From NCBI RefSeq assembly GCF_003369915.1, contig NW_022881614.1, positions 20,004,336-20,068,335 of the forward strand: DNA of 64,000 nucleotides, read 5' to 3'. Below the pieces are notes generated by a model. It had not been told where the DNA came from. It worked only from the letters and a program-made list of their open reading frames with translations, and did no database searches. Of the stretch, positions 1 through 10,853 are shown piece by piece; the first letter of the stretch is position 1; every line of letters starts with the position of its first letter. Source of the DNA: Drosophila miranda. Taxonomy: Eukaryota; Arthropoda; Insecta; Diptera; Drosophilidae. The position numbers were made by a program, and so were the translations under genes.

Positions 1-826
1 CCGCCCACTTCCGGCCCACAAAGGACGAAAATCTGTGGCATCCACATTTTTAAAGATACGATAAAACCAAAAACGCAGAATCGTAGAGGATGACTATATG
101 TTCTAGAGTGTAAAATCTCAACCAGATCGTATAATTATTATAGCCAGAATCAAGAAAACAATTTCATTCTTTCTCGCTCTGTCTCTCTCTAACACACAGG
201 TTTCATGGTCGGCTTTGCCAATTGCAAAATATGAGTTCAAGGATCTCAGAACCTATAAGATCCAGAGCAACCAAATTTGGTATCCACACTCCTGTGATAT
301 CGGACCTTGACCGTTTCGTGTCCAAATTTCGCCACACCCCCTTCCGCCCCCGCAAAGGACGAAAATCTGGGGCATCCACAAATCTCAGAGACTATTAAGG
401 CTAGAGTAACCAAATTTAGTATCCGCACTTCTGTTAGATCTCACTATAAAACGTATATCTCAGAATTTCGCCCCACCCCCTTTCGCCCCCACAAAGGACG
501 AAAATCTGTTGCATCCACAATATTGCACATTCGAGAAAATTAAAAACGCAGTCATAGATAATGACTATATCTATCAGATTGCTGAATCTGGATCAGATCG
601 GATCATTTTTGTAGCCAAAAGCAAGAAATCAATTTGCAGTGGCCACGCAGCGCCCGACGTCACGCTCAGACTGATTTTCTGTCTCTCTCGCACGCACTCT
701 TTGTCGTGTGGTTCAATTTAGCGGCGTCTGCCGCAGGAGAGCCATACTGACTTAGTATCGGGTATAACTGTAGAGTTGCGGTGTACGCAGTAACTCATAA
801 CGTTCCCCCTCGTTTTTTCTGTTTTT
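1..826 (+). repeat. DINE-1/mini-me-like unit L1 (5' end outside window)
   Basis: Distal part of a ~1.1-kb repeat unit. It shows internal sub-repeats in which a C-rich block (ending CAAAGGACGAAAATCTG) alternates with a block around CAAATTTGGTATCC. It ends with GCGGCGTCTGCCG and a short region before the next unit's start at 827. No coding function; the small ORFs recur identically in every unit and are an effect of the repeat. Confidence 0.75.
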
Positions 827-1852
827 TATACCCGATACTCAAAATGAGTATTGGGGTATATTAGATTTGTGGTAAAAGTGGATGTGTGTAACGTCCAGAA
901 GGAATCGTTTCCGACCCCATAAAGTATATATATTCTTGATCAGCATCAATAGCCGAGTCGATTGAGCCCTGTCTGTCTGTCAGTCTGTCCGTCCGTCCGT
1001 CCGTCCGTCCCCTTCAGCGCCTAGTGCTCAAAGACTATAAGATCTAGAGCAACGATGTTTTGGATCCAGACTTCTGTGATATGTCACTGCTACAAAAATA
1101 TTTCAAAACTTCGCCCCGCCCACTTCCGCCCCCACAAAAGACGAAAATCTGTGGCATCCACATTTTTAAAGATACGATAAAACCAAAAACGCAGAATCGT
1201 AGAGGATGACTATATGTTCTAGAGTGTAAAATCTCAACCAGATCGTATAATTATTATAGCCAGAATCAAGAAAACAATTTCATTCTTTCTCGCACTGTCT
1301 CTCTCTAACACACAGGTTTCATAGTCGGCTGTGCCAATTGCAAAATATGAGTTCAAGGATCTCAGAACCTATAAGAGCCAGAGCAACCAAATTTGGTATC
1401 CACACTCCTGTGATATCGGACCTTGACCGTTTCGTGTCCAAATTTCGCCACACCCCCTTCCGCCCCCGCAAAGGACGAAAATCTGGGGCATCCACAAATC
1501 TCAGAGACTATTAAGGCTAGAGTAACCAAATTTGGAATCCGCACTTCTGTTAGATCTCACTATAAAACGTGTATCTCAGAATTTCGCCCCACCCTTTTCC
1601 GCCCCCACAAAGGACGAAAATCTGTTGCATCCACAATATTGCACATTCGAGAAAACTAACAACGCAGAATCATAGATAATGACCATATCTATCAGATTGC
1701 TGAATCTGGATCAGATCAGATCATTTTTATAGCCAAAAGGAACAAATCAATTTGCACTGGCTACGCAGCCCCCGACGTCACGCTCAGACTGATTTTCTGT
1801 CTCTCTCGCACGCACTTTTTGTCGTGTGGTTCAATATTAGCGGCGTCTGCCG
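827..1852 (+). repeat. DINE-1/mini-me-like unit L2
   Basis: Starts with a near-perfect palindrome (TATACCCGATACTC, then its complement) at 827-860. The conserved mini-me core follows (CCCCATAAAGTATATATATT and a CAATAGCCGAGTCGATT stretch), then a GTCT/GTCC microsatellite (about 968-1012) and the C-rich sub-repeats. The unit ends at GCGGCGTCTGCCG, directly abutting a third unit that has lost the first half of its palindrome. The core between a (TA)n and a (GTCY)n tract is what defines mini-me elements of Diptera. The sequence variant looks like the obscura group, from memory. Confidence 0.8.
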
Positions 1853-1940
1853 CTCAAAATGAGTATTGGGGTATATTAGATTTGTGGTAAAAGTGGATGT
1901 GTGTAACGTCCAAAAGGAATCGTTTCTGACCCCATAAAGT
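1853..1940 (+). repeat. DINE-1/mini-me-like unit L3, left part
   Basis: First 88 bp of a third forward unit. It is cut inside the conserved core by the LTR retrotransposon that begins at 1941. The unit resumes at 11762 with the duplicated target AAGT (1937-1940 and 11762-11765), so the two parts were once continuous. Confidence 0.85.
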
Positions 1941-2806
1941 TGTAACGGACCTGCTTCTTGGTTCGCTTGAGTTTGCTGGGCTCGCTCAGCGGTCGGCCGA
2001 TTCGTCGCAACGTATTTTTATTGTTGCCCCCAACGACAAATGATTAGACCTTCCTTTTCTTTAATCGAATCTCTCTTTATTCGTACTTATATTAGGACTT
2101 AGGGCTAGATGCTACAATTCAGCTTATCTATGGATCTCCACCACGCGTGGGCTCTCGTCGGGTGTGGCAGCGTTGAGGCTGTTGATCGGGGCAGTTTGAC
2201 CTCCGCTATTGCTTTGGCCCGCCACGCACTCCCCTCTTAGCTTCCGCCGGCAACTGTGGATCACCTCTTAACTTAGACTCACTCTGGGGGCAGGCGGGGC
2301 CTGTCTTCCTGTTGTTATTCACTTCACTGCACTTCTTCGAACCGTACCGGGTATTACTCTCACGTTTCGGCGGGGTTTCAGCGTGCGCGCGCGATCACTT
2401 CTCCACGGAAAAAGAGAACCGCTTCGTTGCCGCAGCCTCCTTTTATAGCCCCTTGACGGGCCCCGGCTCGGCGTTGGTAGTTTTCCATCGCCGTCTCCTG
2501 GTTTCCACGGCCTTCGTAACGGGGCCTGGCCTGTGGCCTGATCCCATGCCCCTATTTGGTCATGCGTCGGATCGCTGCCGGCCCGATCCCGCCGTCTCCT
2601 CTGCCTCTCGCGTTTCTCTTGCTCCGAGAGCGGGACACTTCTCCTCTCGGGGCCCTTGGCCTCTTCGCCGCATCCGGCTATCCGTGGGTATCTGGGCTGA
2701 CCTTCGCCTTATCCAGCCAGCCATCAGCCTTTATCCGACCGTCCCACCGCCTTTATCCGGCTATGCTTTGGTCGAATTCGGCCTGTGGGAACCACGGTTC
2801 CTCACA
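1941..2806 (-). repeat. LTR retrotransposon 1: 3' LTR (866 bp)
   Basis: Direct repeat of 10874-11761, beginning TGTAACGG and ending TTCCTCACA. It lacks 22 bp near 2230 that the other LTR keeps (11161-11182). Being the low-coordinate copy of a minus-strand element, it is the 3' LTR. Confidence 0.93.
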
Positions 2807-2823
2807 CCCCCCTCTTTCTTTCC
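2807..2823 (-). promoter_or_regulatory. Polypurine tract of LTR retrotransposon 1
   Basis: An uninterrupted pyrimidine run on the plus strand, i.e. a purine tract on the coding strand of the element, directly touching the 3' LTR. This is the expected site and composition for priming plus-strand DNA synthesis. Confidence 0.75.
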
Positions 2824-3215
2824 GCAGCGGAATACTCCCGTTTTCCGCGACCTTGCGACGGAGTGTGCTTTCCTCATTCAAACGGCCCCATTTTACGCGC
2901 GCTCCTTACGACATCTGGGATCACGGGCGCCCTGGCGCCCTCTGGCGCCTTTGCTCGGGCGGCGCTGCCAGCCCTTGCAATTTTCTGGCTGGGGCCGAAT
3001 CCCCACCTATCGATAAGGTGTAGGGGCGCTTAGGCGATCCACTCGATATCTCTCCCCCGTAAGTATTCCACTTTTCTCTTTTTCTTCTCTCTTTATTCAT
3101 TTTCTCTTTTTTTTCTTTCCCCCTTTTTTTCCTTACTTGTGCTCGCGGAACACCTCCGTGCGCGTGGCCGACATCGCAATGCGGTACCGGGTACCCCGCT
3201 CGCTCACCAGCTTCT

Positions 3216-4194
3216 TCACCCTCCTACCCACGAGGCGAATCTGGGTCTGCGCGCGGACCACCGCCGCCACTCCTCCCGCGGGATCGCCCTCCAGTGGACC
3301 GTGGCTGCTGGTGCCGAGCTCTGCCGTTGCAGGGCCGGTCGCTTCGGTCCTGCACAGGGCTCCGGGCAGGAGGCCTGCCGCTTCAGAGCCGGGCGCTCGG
3401 CCGCCGTCGACCTCTCCGGTGCGGGCCACACCCACGGTCCGCGCTCCCACGCCTCGAGTTCCACCTCCGTCGGTGCTGTCGCCGCCGTCGCCGTTTCCGC
3501 GGCCCGCGTCTCGGCTTCTGCCGCTGCCTCGGCCGTCGCCGTCTGGGCCGCCGTCGCCGTTTCCGCGGTCTGCGTCTCTGCTGCCGCCGTCGCCGCCTCT
3601 GCCGCTGTCTCGGCCGTCGCTGTCTGGACCGCCGTCGCCGTTTCCGCGGCCCGCGTCTCGGCTTCTGCCGCTGCCTCGGCCGTCGCCGTCTGGGCCGCCG
3701 TCGCCGTTTCCGCGGTCTGCGTCTCTGCTGCCGCCGTCGCCGCCTCTGCCGCTGTCTCGGCCGTCGCCATTGCTGCCGCTGAGGTCGTGGGGGCGGGTCC
3801 GGGGTCCCTCCTCCGCGGGTCCCTGCTGTTGCTGCCGCGTGGACTCTCCTCCCACACCCGGGCGCCGGCCTCTGGCTGGGCTTCGCTCGGGGCGGGCCCC
3901 GAGGCCCACGTGATGTGCAGGGTCTGGTGGTGCCACACCATCCCCTGGCGCACGGCGGTCCGCACCTCCTGCGATACATACGGACCCATTACGGCCGCCT
4001 CCGGTCCCCTCCACTGTGGTTGCTGCTGCCACTGCTCCTGCCCCTGCTGCTGGTGCTGCTGGTGCTGCTGCTGCTGGTGCTGCTGCTGGTGCTGCTGCTG
4101 CTGGTGCTGCCGTTGCTGCTGCTGCTGGTGCTGCTGCTGCTGGTGCTGCTGCTGCCGGTGCTGCTGGTGCTGCTGGTGCTGCTGCTGCTGCTGC

Positions 4195-4228
<34 letters not shown>

Positions 4229-5147
4229 CCTCCTCGGCCTGCGGCTGCCGCCTCTCGGGGCCCTCGTCATCCTCGGCCGGTGGCGTAGGCTGCCACAGCT
4301 CGCCTTCCTCCTCCTCGGCCTGCTGCAGCCGCCGCTGCCACTCGGCCTCTGGGTTCGTAGCCTGCTTGCCCGTGGCCTGGGGCGGCGTTCCCTCGGTCTC
4401 CGCCTCGTCGGTCCGGGGCTGCATCGGCGGCAGCACCACCCGGAATGGTGGGGGTGGCGGCGCCTCGTCGCTCTCTTGGCCGTGCTCCTCCGTACTGGCG
4501 GCTCTTTCCGCCTGTCGCCGCCGCGCCTCCATCCGCTCGTCCCTCCGCCGCCTGATCGCCCGCGCCCTCTCCAGCACTTGGTGCATCCGGCGCTTCTCCT
4601 CCGACGTCGCCTCCTGAAACCTCCGCCTCACCGCCTCAATTTTGTCGCGCAGGGTCAACGGCCTTCCATTCCTCGTCTCCGGCTCCGCCCTTTGCTGCCG
4701 TCTCCATCTGGCCTTCTCCTGAGCGGTTGGCGCGCGCGGGCCGTCGGTGCATATGACCTCGTCGTCTTCCTCCTCCTCCTCATCCGATGACACCGTCGGC
4801 GACACCGAGTCGTGCCCCGATGGCGCCGGTGACACCAACGGCGAGGCCAGCAGTTGAAGGAACTGGGAGCCATCGCACCAATCCTCCTCGTCGCTACGCG
4901 AGAGCAGAGACGCCCGTCGCTGACGAGAAGTACCGGCGCGATAGCCCCCTCCTCCCACGATCGCCTGTTGCTCCTCCAGGAAGGCCCTCATATCATCCAT
5001 CTTTTTCCTGCCATCCTCGTGGTTGAGCCCGCGTTTCATCTCCATTTTTTTTTTGCTGCCTTTCTTGCGTTCTTTCTGGTGATAACTACCTTCAAGTGTT
5101 CGCTGTTCCGTTTTCCACCCGCCTATATACACGCGTTGCATTGCCAA
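3216..5147 (-). CDS. Extra 3' ORF of LTR retrotransposon 1 (polyQ/Ala-Glu-Thr repeats), function unknown
   Basis: A 643-codon ORF where some Ty3/gypsy elements carry env, but without a signal peptide, transmembrane segment or cysteine pattern, so not an envelope. It has a Lys/Arg-rich N-terminus, a Ser/Asp/Glu acidic stretch near residues 110-130 (EEEEEDDE), a charged probably helical segment near 160-215, and a Gln/His-rich tract near 305-375 coded by interrupted CAG repeats (about 4015-4230). About 150 residues of Ala/Thr/Glu follow, formed by two ~147-bp tandem DNA repeats (about 3481-3775). A neighbouring frame ending at 3133 has a more protein-like basic tail, so a frameshift near 3270-3300 may have replaced the original C-terminus. 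Product and role are not recognised. Confidence 0.55.
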
Positions 5148-6322
5148 TCGTTCCCTCTACCGGGGCCGGTGCTCCGTGTCTCGGTCTCTCCCGCCTGGTT
5201 CTAACGGTTTTTGCTTTTGTACTCATGGCCCTCAGCCTCGTCTCTCTGCCGGCCGCGCTCTCTAACGGCATCTTTCCCCTGGTTGTGCGAGTGCCGTCGC
5301 GCTCTCCGCTCTCGTTCCGATTTCGCCTTATCCCTTCTTTTTTGGATACTGTTGTGTTCTCGCCGCGTTTCTCTGTTGGCTCATGGATAAAACTTTTCCA
5401 TCTTTGATGGACCCACCCCCTTCCCGTTCATGATTATTTTGCTTTTTATTCCCCCATTTTATTTTTGCTTATTCCGGACTTTTATTTAGCCCTTTATTCT
5501 TGTTTATTTTAATTGCTATTTAATGGATTGATGGATTGCTAATTATTTACTTTTAATTGTTATAAAAAAATTGCTATTTATTCTTACATGCCACCGCCGA
5601 CCTGTCTTCTTCATCCCGTGCTGCTCGGACCCTCCTTGGCCTGGGTGAGTTCTCCCGACCCGGATGACTTTTACTCCATCCTTTCTCCCTTTCCAGCTCG
5701 CCCTCTGCCCTCAATGCGGGCCGCTTGCCGCGATTCCGCTCGTGAACAATGGGTCATCCGACCCTCCGCCCGGGCTGGAATCTTGGGCTCACATCCCAGG
5801 GCAACTCCTATGCGCCACCGGCCGGACTCTTTTGACAGGTGTCTCCCTCACACAGTGGCTCGGACCCGAGAATCATCCGACTCCTCGCCCGGTAGTCCAC
5901 GCATGAGCGGCACCCGTCGTTCCGGCCCGACGCTCGTAGTTGCCCCGTGAGTCCGCGTTGAGGCGTGAACCTGGCCCCTGGGTTTTTCCTGGTCATCCGC
6001 TGTCTGAGATTACACTCCCCGACCCTGGATTCGCCTCCCAGCTTTGGGTGACGCGTTTTCTGTTCAGGTTTGCTGAGCTTTTCCTCTTCTCGTTTTATTT
6101 TCCTTTCTTTTTACTAATTTTCGTTTTTTTTCAGATTTCTCCAACCACAGTCTTCCTGTTCGCCTTTTTTTTTTTTTAATCTAAGTGCACAAGTCCATCA
6201 CCCTGCGTGCTGACGAGTCTCGTGCGTGTCCTGCGCGGCCCCTTCCCCAGTGTCCTGCGTGGCACTCTACCGTTCCTGGTCCTGCGTGACCCTTTAGGGC
6301 GACCTATTACAGCCATTCTCCT
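5148..6322 (-). other. Non-coding gap between pol and the 3' ORF of element 1
   Basis: About 1.2 kb without a credible coding frame. The 5400-5590 part is AT-rich, and 5600-6180 is pyrimidine-rich on the plus strand. It may serve as leader or splice region for the downstream ORF, but no specific signal can be supported. Confidence 0.4.
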
Positions 6323-8965
6323 TCACCCCTGTGTCTCTCGCTCCTCGGGTTGGGGTTTCAGATCTCGTATGTGTGCCGTTCTCTTCTTCCTGTCGCCCTC
6401 CTTTCTCAGGTTGCAGATAACCGGGGATATAAAGTCCTCTATCTGGTATGGCCCATCGTACCTTGGTGCCAGCTTCGCGGCGAATCCCTCCGCTGCATTG
6501 GAAAGGTGGTGCTGTTTGGCCCACACGACCTCTCCCACTTTGGGTCTCCACGGTCTTCTTCTCAGGTTGTAATGCCTGGCCTGATCCTGGGCTGCCCTTT
6601 CCAAGTTGCGTCGAACCAACTGAAACAGCTCCTTTAATTTCTTCGCATTTTCATCCGGCGTCTCTGTGCCTTGTCCCGTGCCTACCGTCTCCTCGTCATA
6701 TAGGGCCTTTGGCAGCCGGGGTTCCCTTCCTTGCACCACGAACGCCGGTGAATATCCCGTTGTATCCGACACTCCCGAATTCATGGCCAGCATCAGCTCC
6801 GGCCATTTTTCATCCCAACACCTTTGATCACCCTCGGTAAACTGAGCTATCATGGTCTTTACCGTTCTGTTCGTTCGCTCTGTCGGATTCTCTTGCGGCG
6901 TGTATGGCGCCGTAAACTGGTGACGAACTCCTAGGTGCTCCAGGAATCTTGTAAATGCCCTGCTTGCAAACTGCACCCCATTGTCCGTAATGAAGACTTT
7001 GGGCGTGCCAAAACGGGCTATTATGCGCTCCCGACAGGCCTTTATTAGTGCCTCTGCTGTGGCCTTCCTCAGCGGCACCAACTCGGTCCACTTGGAGAAT
7101 CGATCCACCAGCACCAACAACATCGAGTTCCCATGTTTCGACCTCGGCAGAGGACCCACAAAGTCCGCGCATACCGTTGCCCATGGTTCTTCCGGCACCT
7201 GTGTCAACATTTCTCCTGCCGCTTGTAGCTGACTTGGCTTATAGCGAAGAAATAGTTCGCACTTCCGCACGTAGGCCCTCACGTCCCTGTACATCCCTGG
7301 CCAGTAATATCTTGCCGCCACCCGTGCCGTGGTTCTCCTTCCGCCGGCGTGGCCTGCTTCCGGACTATCGTGGCTTTCCTTTAAGACCCTTTCTCGGGCA
7401 TATTTCGGCACACATAACTTCCACGAGGCGACTTCTTCGCTCCCTGCCCGGTGAGGAATGTGCCGGTACAAGTTTCCCCCCTTCTCCACATAGTCGGGGT
7501 ACTTCGGGGATTCTTTTCTGATCTTTTCTACCATGCCCTCTAACCACTTGCAGGGCGGCTCGCCTACTGGTTGTGTTCCCTCCTCACTTCTTATCCGACG
7601 GCCTCGCTCCTCCACCGGTTGTCGGGAGAGTGCGTCGGCTACCACGTTGAGCTGTCCTTTCCTGTACGCGACTTCAAAGTCGTACTGCTGTAGCTCTAAT
7701 GCCCATCTCGCCACTCTTCCCGACGGACTTTCTATGCTATTTAGCCATTTCAGAGCCATGTGGTCCGTGACCACCTTGAAGCGATATCCTTCCAAGTATG
7801 GCCTCAACCGGCGGATGGCCCACACAATGGCCAGACATTCTTTCTCGGTCGCCGAATAGTTCCTTTCGGGTCCATTTAGCGTCCTGCTAGCATATGATAT
7901 TACCCGTTCGCCCCTTTCCGTCTCCTGCGTGAGAATCGCACCCAGCCCGTAATCACTGGCGTCTGTCTGCAGAATGAACTTCTTCGAGAAGTCGGGGCAC
8001 GCCAGCACGGGGTCCGCCACTAGTCGTCTTTTCACCTCCTCGAACGCTTCTTGCCGTTCTTGTGTCCAGACCCATTCCGTCTTCTTCTTGAGGAGCCCGG
8101 ACAGGGGCTGCACGAGGGTGGCGAAGTCGGGCACGAACCTCCGGTACCATGAGGCCACTCCCAAGTACTGTCTCAGCTCCTTGACATTTGTCGGCGGTTT
8201 CAATTCGGCTATGGCTGCGACTTTCTCGGGGTCTGTACATATCCCCTCACCGGTCACCTTGTGGCCTAGATACCGCAGCTCTTTCCTAAAGAACTCGCAC
8301 TTGTCTGCGTTCAGCCGCAGGTTCGCCAAGCGCAGCCGTCGAAACACCTCTTTCAGGTTTCTTCGGTGTTCTTCCTCTGTTCGCCCGATGACCACTATGT
8401 CATCCTGGTATGCGAACGCGTGCGGCATCATTTCTGGCCCAATCACTTGGTCTAACGCCCGTTGGAAGGTGGCCGACGCGGAGTGTAACCCAAACGGCAT
8501 CACCTTCCATTGGTATAGCCCCTTTCCGGGCACCGTGAACGCCGTGATCGGCCGGCTGCTCTCGGCCAGGGGGATCTGCCAATATCCATCCTTCAGATCT
8601 AGGCTACTTATGAATTTCGCTTCCCGCAGTTGATCGAGGATGTAATCGATCCTGGGCATTGGGTACGCGTCCTTTACTGATCTCGCGTTAACTTGACGAA
8701 AGTCCACGCACAATCTCCATTTGCCATTTTTCTTCTTTACCATCACTATAGGCGAACTGTAGGGGCTCTTTGACGGCTCTATGCATCCCATTTCTACTAG
8801 TTCGTCCACTTTCTGGTTAATCTCGGCCTGCATTTTGGGGTTCTTCGGGTAATATCTTTGCTTAATCGGTTGCGGGTCACTCATGGTGATTGTGTGCACC
8901 GCCACATTAGACACCCCCTCGATCTTGGAAAATGCCTCTAACTCTCGGGCTAAGAATTCCTCCAC
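6323..8965 (-). CDS. pol: pol of LTR retrotransposon 1: reverse transcriptase, RNase H, integrase
   Basis: An 880-codon uninterrupted frame. Residues about 30-300 are the reverse transcriptase, with VDFRQVN, LDLKDGYWQIPL and the catalytic YQDD (FAYQDDIVV). RNase H follows (QTDASDYGLGA, later VVTDHMALKWL). The integrase has the N-terminal zinc-binding region, the catalytic Asp in CADFVGP, Asp in ITDNG and Glu in PTERTNR. The zinc region reads H..H...C but the last Cys of the usual CxxC is Phe (KCELFLRYK), which should weaken zinc binding. It overlaps the protease frame by 59 nt, so it is probably made by frameshifting. Apart from the Phe it looks competent. Confidence 0.93.
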   Translation of the reverse strand: MEEFLARELEAFSKIEGVSNVAVHTITMSDPQPIKQRYYPKNPKMQAEINQKVDELVEMGCIEPSKSPYSSPIVMVKKKNGKWRLCVDFRQVNARSVKDAYPMPRIDYILDQLREAKFISSLDLKDGYWQIPLAESSRPITAFTVPGKGLYQWKVMPFGLHSASATFQRALDQVIGPEMMPHAFAYQDDIVVIGRTEEEHRRNLKEVFRRLRLANLRLNADKCEFFRKELRYLGHKVTGEGICTDPEKVAAIAELKPPTNVKELRQYLGVASWYRRFVPDFATLVQPLSGLLKKKTEWVWTQERQEAFEEVKRRLVADPVLACPDFSKKFILQTDASDYGLGAILTQETERGERVISYASRTLNGPERNYSATEKECLAIVWAIRRLRPYLEGYRFKVVTDHMALKWLNSIESPSGRVARWALELQQYDFEVAYRKGQLNVVADALSRQPVEERGRRIRSEEGTQPVGEPPCKWLEGMVEKIRKESPKYPDYVEKGGNLYRHIPHRAGSEEVASWKLCVPKYARERVLKESHDSPEAGHAGGRRTTARVAARYYWPGMYRDVRAYVRKCELFLRYKPSQLQAAGEMLTQVPEEPWATVCADFVGPLPRSKHGNSMLLVLVDRFSKWTELVPLRKATAEALIKACRERIIARFGTPKVFITDNGVQFASRAFTRFLEHLGVRHQFTAPYTPQENPTERTNRTVKTMIAQFTEGDQRCWDEKWPELMLAMNSGVSDTTGYSPAFVVQGREPRLPKALYDEETVGTGQGTETPDENAKKLKELFQLVRRNLERAAQDQARHYNLRRRPWRPKVGEVVWAKQHHLSNAAEGFAAKLAPRYDGPYQIEDFISPVICNLRKEGDRKKRTAHIRDLKPQPEERETQG

Positions 8966-9659
8966 TGGCTCTTCCCTCGCCCTTATTCTGCCTCATGCCC
9001 GCTGACACCCCTCTGGCGGCCATTCTTAGGGTCGTGTCCGTTTCGTTGTCGGACTCCGGAGCCGTGTCTCCAGCTTCGGCCTTCGCCACGGACAGTCTTT
9101 CCTCCTGGTCTCCTCGTTCCCGATCTTGGGCAGGGATTACCACCCTGTGCCCTGCACAGGTCACCACTGCCCCGACCGCGCGGAGAAAATCCCATCCCAA
9201 CACTAACTCATCAATCACACCCGGCAATACGAGTAGCACCATTGGGATCTCCCTGTTCCCAAAGCATACCTTCGTTTCAATCTGGCACGTGACCTCCTGG
9301 CTATGGCCATCCGCCAACCTCACCCTTTTCCTTGCCGCCGCCTCCCGGCCTTCACCCTTTAGTCGGTCCGCCAGCTCGCGGCTCACGAAACTGCTGGTAG
9401 CTCCTGTATCCACCGTGGCTTGCACCTCCACTACTGCGGATAACTGTTCCTCCTCGCTGGTCAGCCTGCCGACTAGGCTTGAGGGACCGTTTCTTGCGAC
9501 CCTGGCACGGCCCTCCGCGGCGTGGGTCGCGGGGCGTTTCCCGTCTTCCTGCAGCATTGCCATGCCGAGATGCCCACTTTTCCGCATCTCCAGCAGTAGG
9601 TGAGAGGTCGGCCGTTGCACTCCCGGCTCCAATGATCCGCGCTCCCACACCTTCGGCAC
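8907..9659 (-). CDS. pro: Aspartic protease region of LTR retrotransposon 1
   Basis: A 250-codon frame between gag and pol, overlapping both (gag by 187 nt, pol by 59 nt). The retropepsin signature VDTGATSSFVS lies near residues 82-92, and a hydrophobic flap or C-terminal motif LVLGWDFL near 153-160. The first ~60 residues lie over the gag zinc-knuckle region in another frame, so the functional start is likely by frameshift from gag and not at the first Met. Confidence 0.85.
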   Translation of the reverse strand: MPKVWERGSLEPGVQRPTSHLLLEMRKSGHLGMAMLQEDGKRPATHAAEGRARVARNGPSSLVGRLTSEEEQLSAVVEVQATVDTGATSSFVSRELADRLKGEGREAAARKRVRLADGHSQEVTCQIETKVCFGNREIPMVLLVLPGVIDELVLGWDFLRAVGAVVTCAGHRVVIPAQDRERGDQEERLSVAKAEAGDTAPESDNETDTTLRMAARGVSAGMRQNKGEGRASGGILSPRVRGIFQDRGGV

Positions 9660-10804
9660 GCCTGGGCCGGATTCTTGACATATCCGTTCTCGATATTGCC
9701 GTTGGTCGGTGTCGGCCTAATGACACGCTCTCCCCTCTCCTCAAGTGCTGCTCCGTCCAGCGGGCCGTCCTTGCATCGCCGACAGGCCGTCGTCTCGGCT
9801 GGCTTGTGGAAGGGATTCGCTGCCCGGGCTTTCACGGTTGGATTCTCCCGTTGGAACTCTAGGCGGTCCCTCTCCAACGCCTCGAACTCGTCTGCCAGTT
9901 CCATCATGGTGTCGAGGTCCTTGCACCGGTGCGGCCTCATATACGCTCTCAGATCGGGCATGCTATTCTCACGAATCAGCTCCGTCTGCTCCTCTTGGGG
10001 ACATTTCAGGGGTCGCATAAGTGTCTGCATCTCTCCCATATACTCTTTGAATGGCTCGCCCCATTTCTGTTTCCGCATCCTCACTTCCTGCAGCAACTTC
10101 TCAAAGTATCCCCGCGGCAGAAAGTAAGCCTGGAAGCTCGACGAGAACTCTTTCCACGTTCTCCACTGTCGATTGTTCGCCACGAACCACATCAGCGCCC
10201 GCCCTTTTAGCAGCTCCGGCATCGCCCTTGGGACCAGATCCGGATCCAGACCGTACGTCTCGGCGGACCACTCGACCTGCTCCAAGAACTCGAGAGGCTT
10301 CGTCGTCCCGTCGAACCGGAACGACCACTCTCTCACCTGTTTCGCCACTCTAGCGTAGTCCAGGTGTGCTGGCCGTATTGTGGCTGGTTCGGTTCTCCCT
10401 CTTTCGGTCTCTCGGCTTCGATCCCTTCCTTGGTGGCGGGGCCTGCTAGGCGTCCCCGTGTGCGAGCGTTCCGGTATTGGCACTGAGAGACTCGCTATCA
10501 ATCCTCTCTGTATGTCGACTGGGGACCTCCACAGCGTCGCCGCGGTTGCGCCGGGTCTGGGTGCCAGGTGCTCGTACGCGGCTTGTTTGTCGTCCGCCCG
10601 GGGTGTCGGCGAGGACCTGTCCGCCCGACACTCCCATACCTCAATCAGATCGGCCCACTCCGACTCATCTTCGTGTTCCCTCATCCACTCCTTAAATGTT
10701 CTTCTCATTTCGTCCACTGTGCCCTCCAGCCGCACGCCGAAGGCGTGGCCGCATTGGACAAGCTCCTCCTTTCTCAACCGGTGGATCCATTGTCCCTTCC
10801 CCAT
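9473..10804 (-). CDS. gag: gag of LTR retrotransposon 1
   Basis: A 443-codon ORF, the first after the primer site. The middle part has a retrotransposon capsid pattern (WSFRFDGTTKPLEFLEQVEW, later a KEFSSSFQAYFLP region). The C-terminus carries two zinc knuckles. The first is canonical CX2CX4HX4C (CRRCGSADHWSREC). The second has Ile in place of His (CWRCGKVGISAWQC), so it may be impaired. It would form the RNA-packaging particle. Start chosen as the first Met after the primer site (MGKGQWIHRL). Confidence 0.9.
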   Translation of the reverse strand: MGKGQWIHRLRKEELVQCGHAFGVRLEGTVDEMRRTFKEWMREHEDESEWADLIEVWECRADRSSPTPRADDKQAAYEHLAPRPGATAATLWRSPVDIQRGLIASLSVPIPERSHTGTPSRPRHQGRDRSRETERGRTEPATIRPAHLDYARVAKQVREWSFRFDGTTKPLEFLEQVEWSAETYGLDPDLVPRAMPELLKGRALMWFVANNRQWRTWKEFSSSFQAYFLPRGYFEKLLQEVRMRKQKWGEPFKEYMGEMQTLMRPLKCPQEEQTELIRENSMPDLRAYMRPHRCKDLDTMMELADEFEALERDRLEFQRENPTVKARAANPFHKPAETTACRRCKDGPLDGAALEERGERVIRPTPTNGNIENGYVKNPAQACRRCGSADHWSRECNGRPLTYCWRCGKVGISAWQCCRKTGNAPRPTPRRAVPGSQETVPQA

Positions 10805-10853
10805 TCTCTCATCTATATTTCTCCTCCCTTTGTCCTACTATTTGTCGTTGTAG

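Noticed and set aside
246-543. Recurring 60- and 78-residue ORFs in the DINE units (also 1362-1659, 12194-12491, 26525-26822, 28802-29099)
   Set aside because: They overlap on opposite strands, repeat with the sub-repeats and show no protein features; they follow from the repeat sequence.
2312-3033. Open frames of 82-234 residues over the LTRs of element 1
   Set aside because: They lie inside LTR and polypurine sequence, on the antisense strand of the element.
3137-4790. Plus-strand ORFs rich in Cys, Leu or Ala opposite the extra ORF of element 1
   Set aside because: They are frame shadows of the CAG/GCT repeat tract, with extreme low complexity.
3216-5147. Envelope gene in element 1
   Set aside because: No signal peptide, membrane segment, cleavage site or conserved cysteines; composition is low-complexity and charged.
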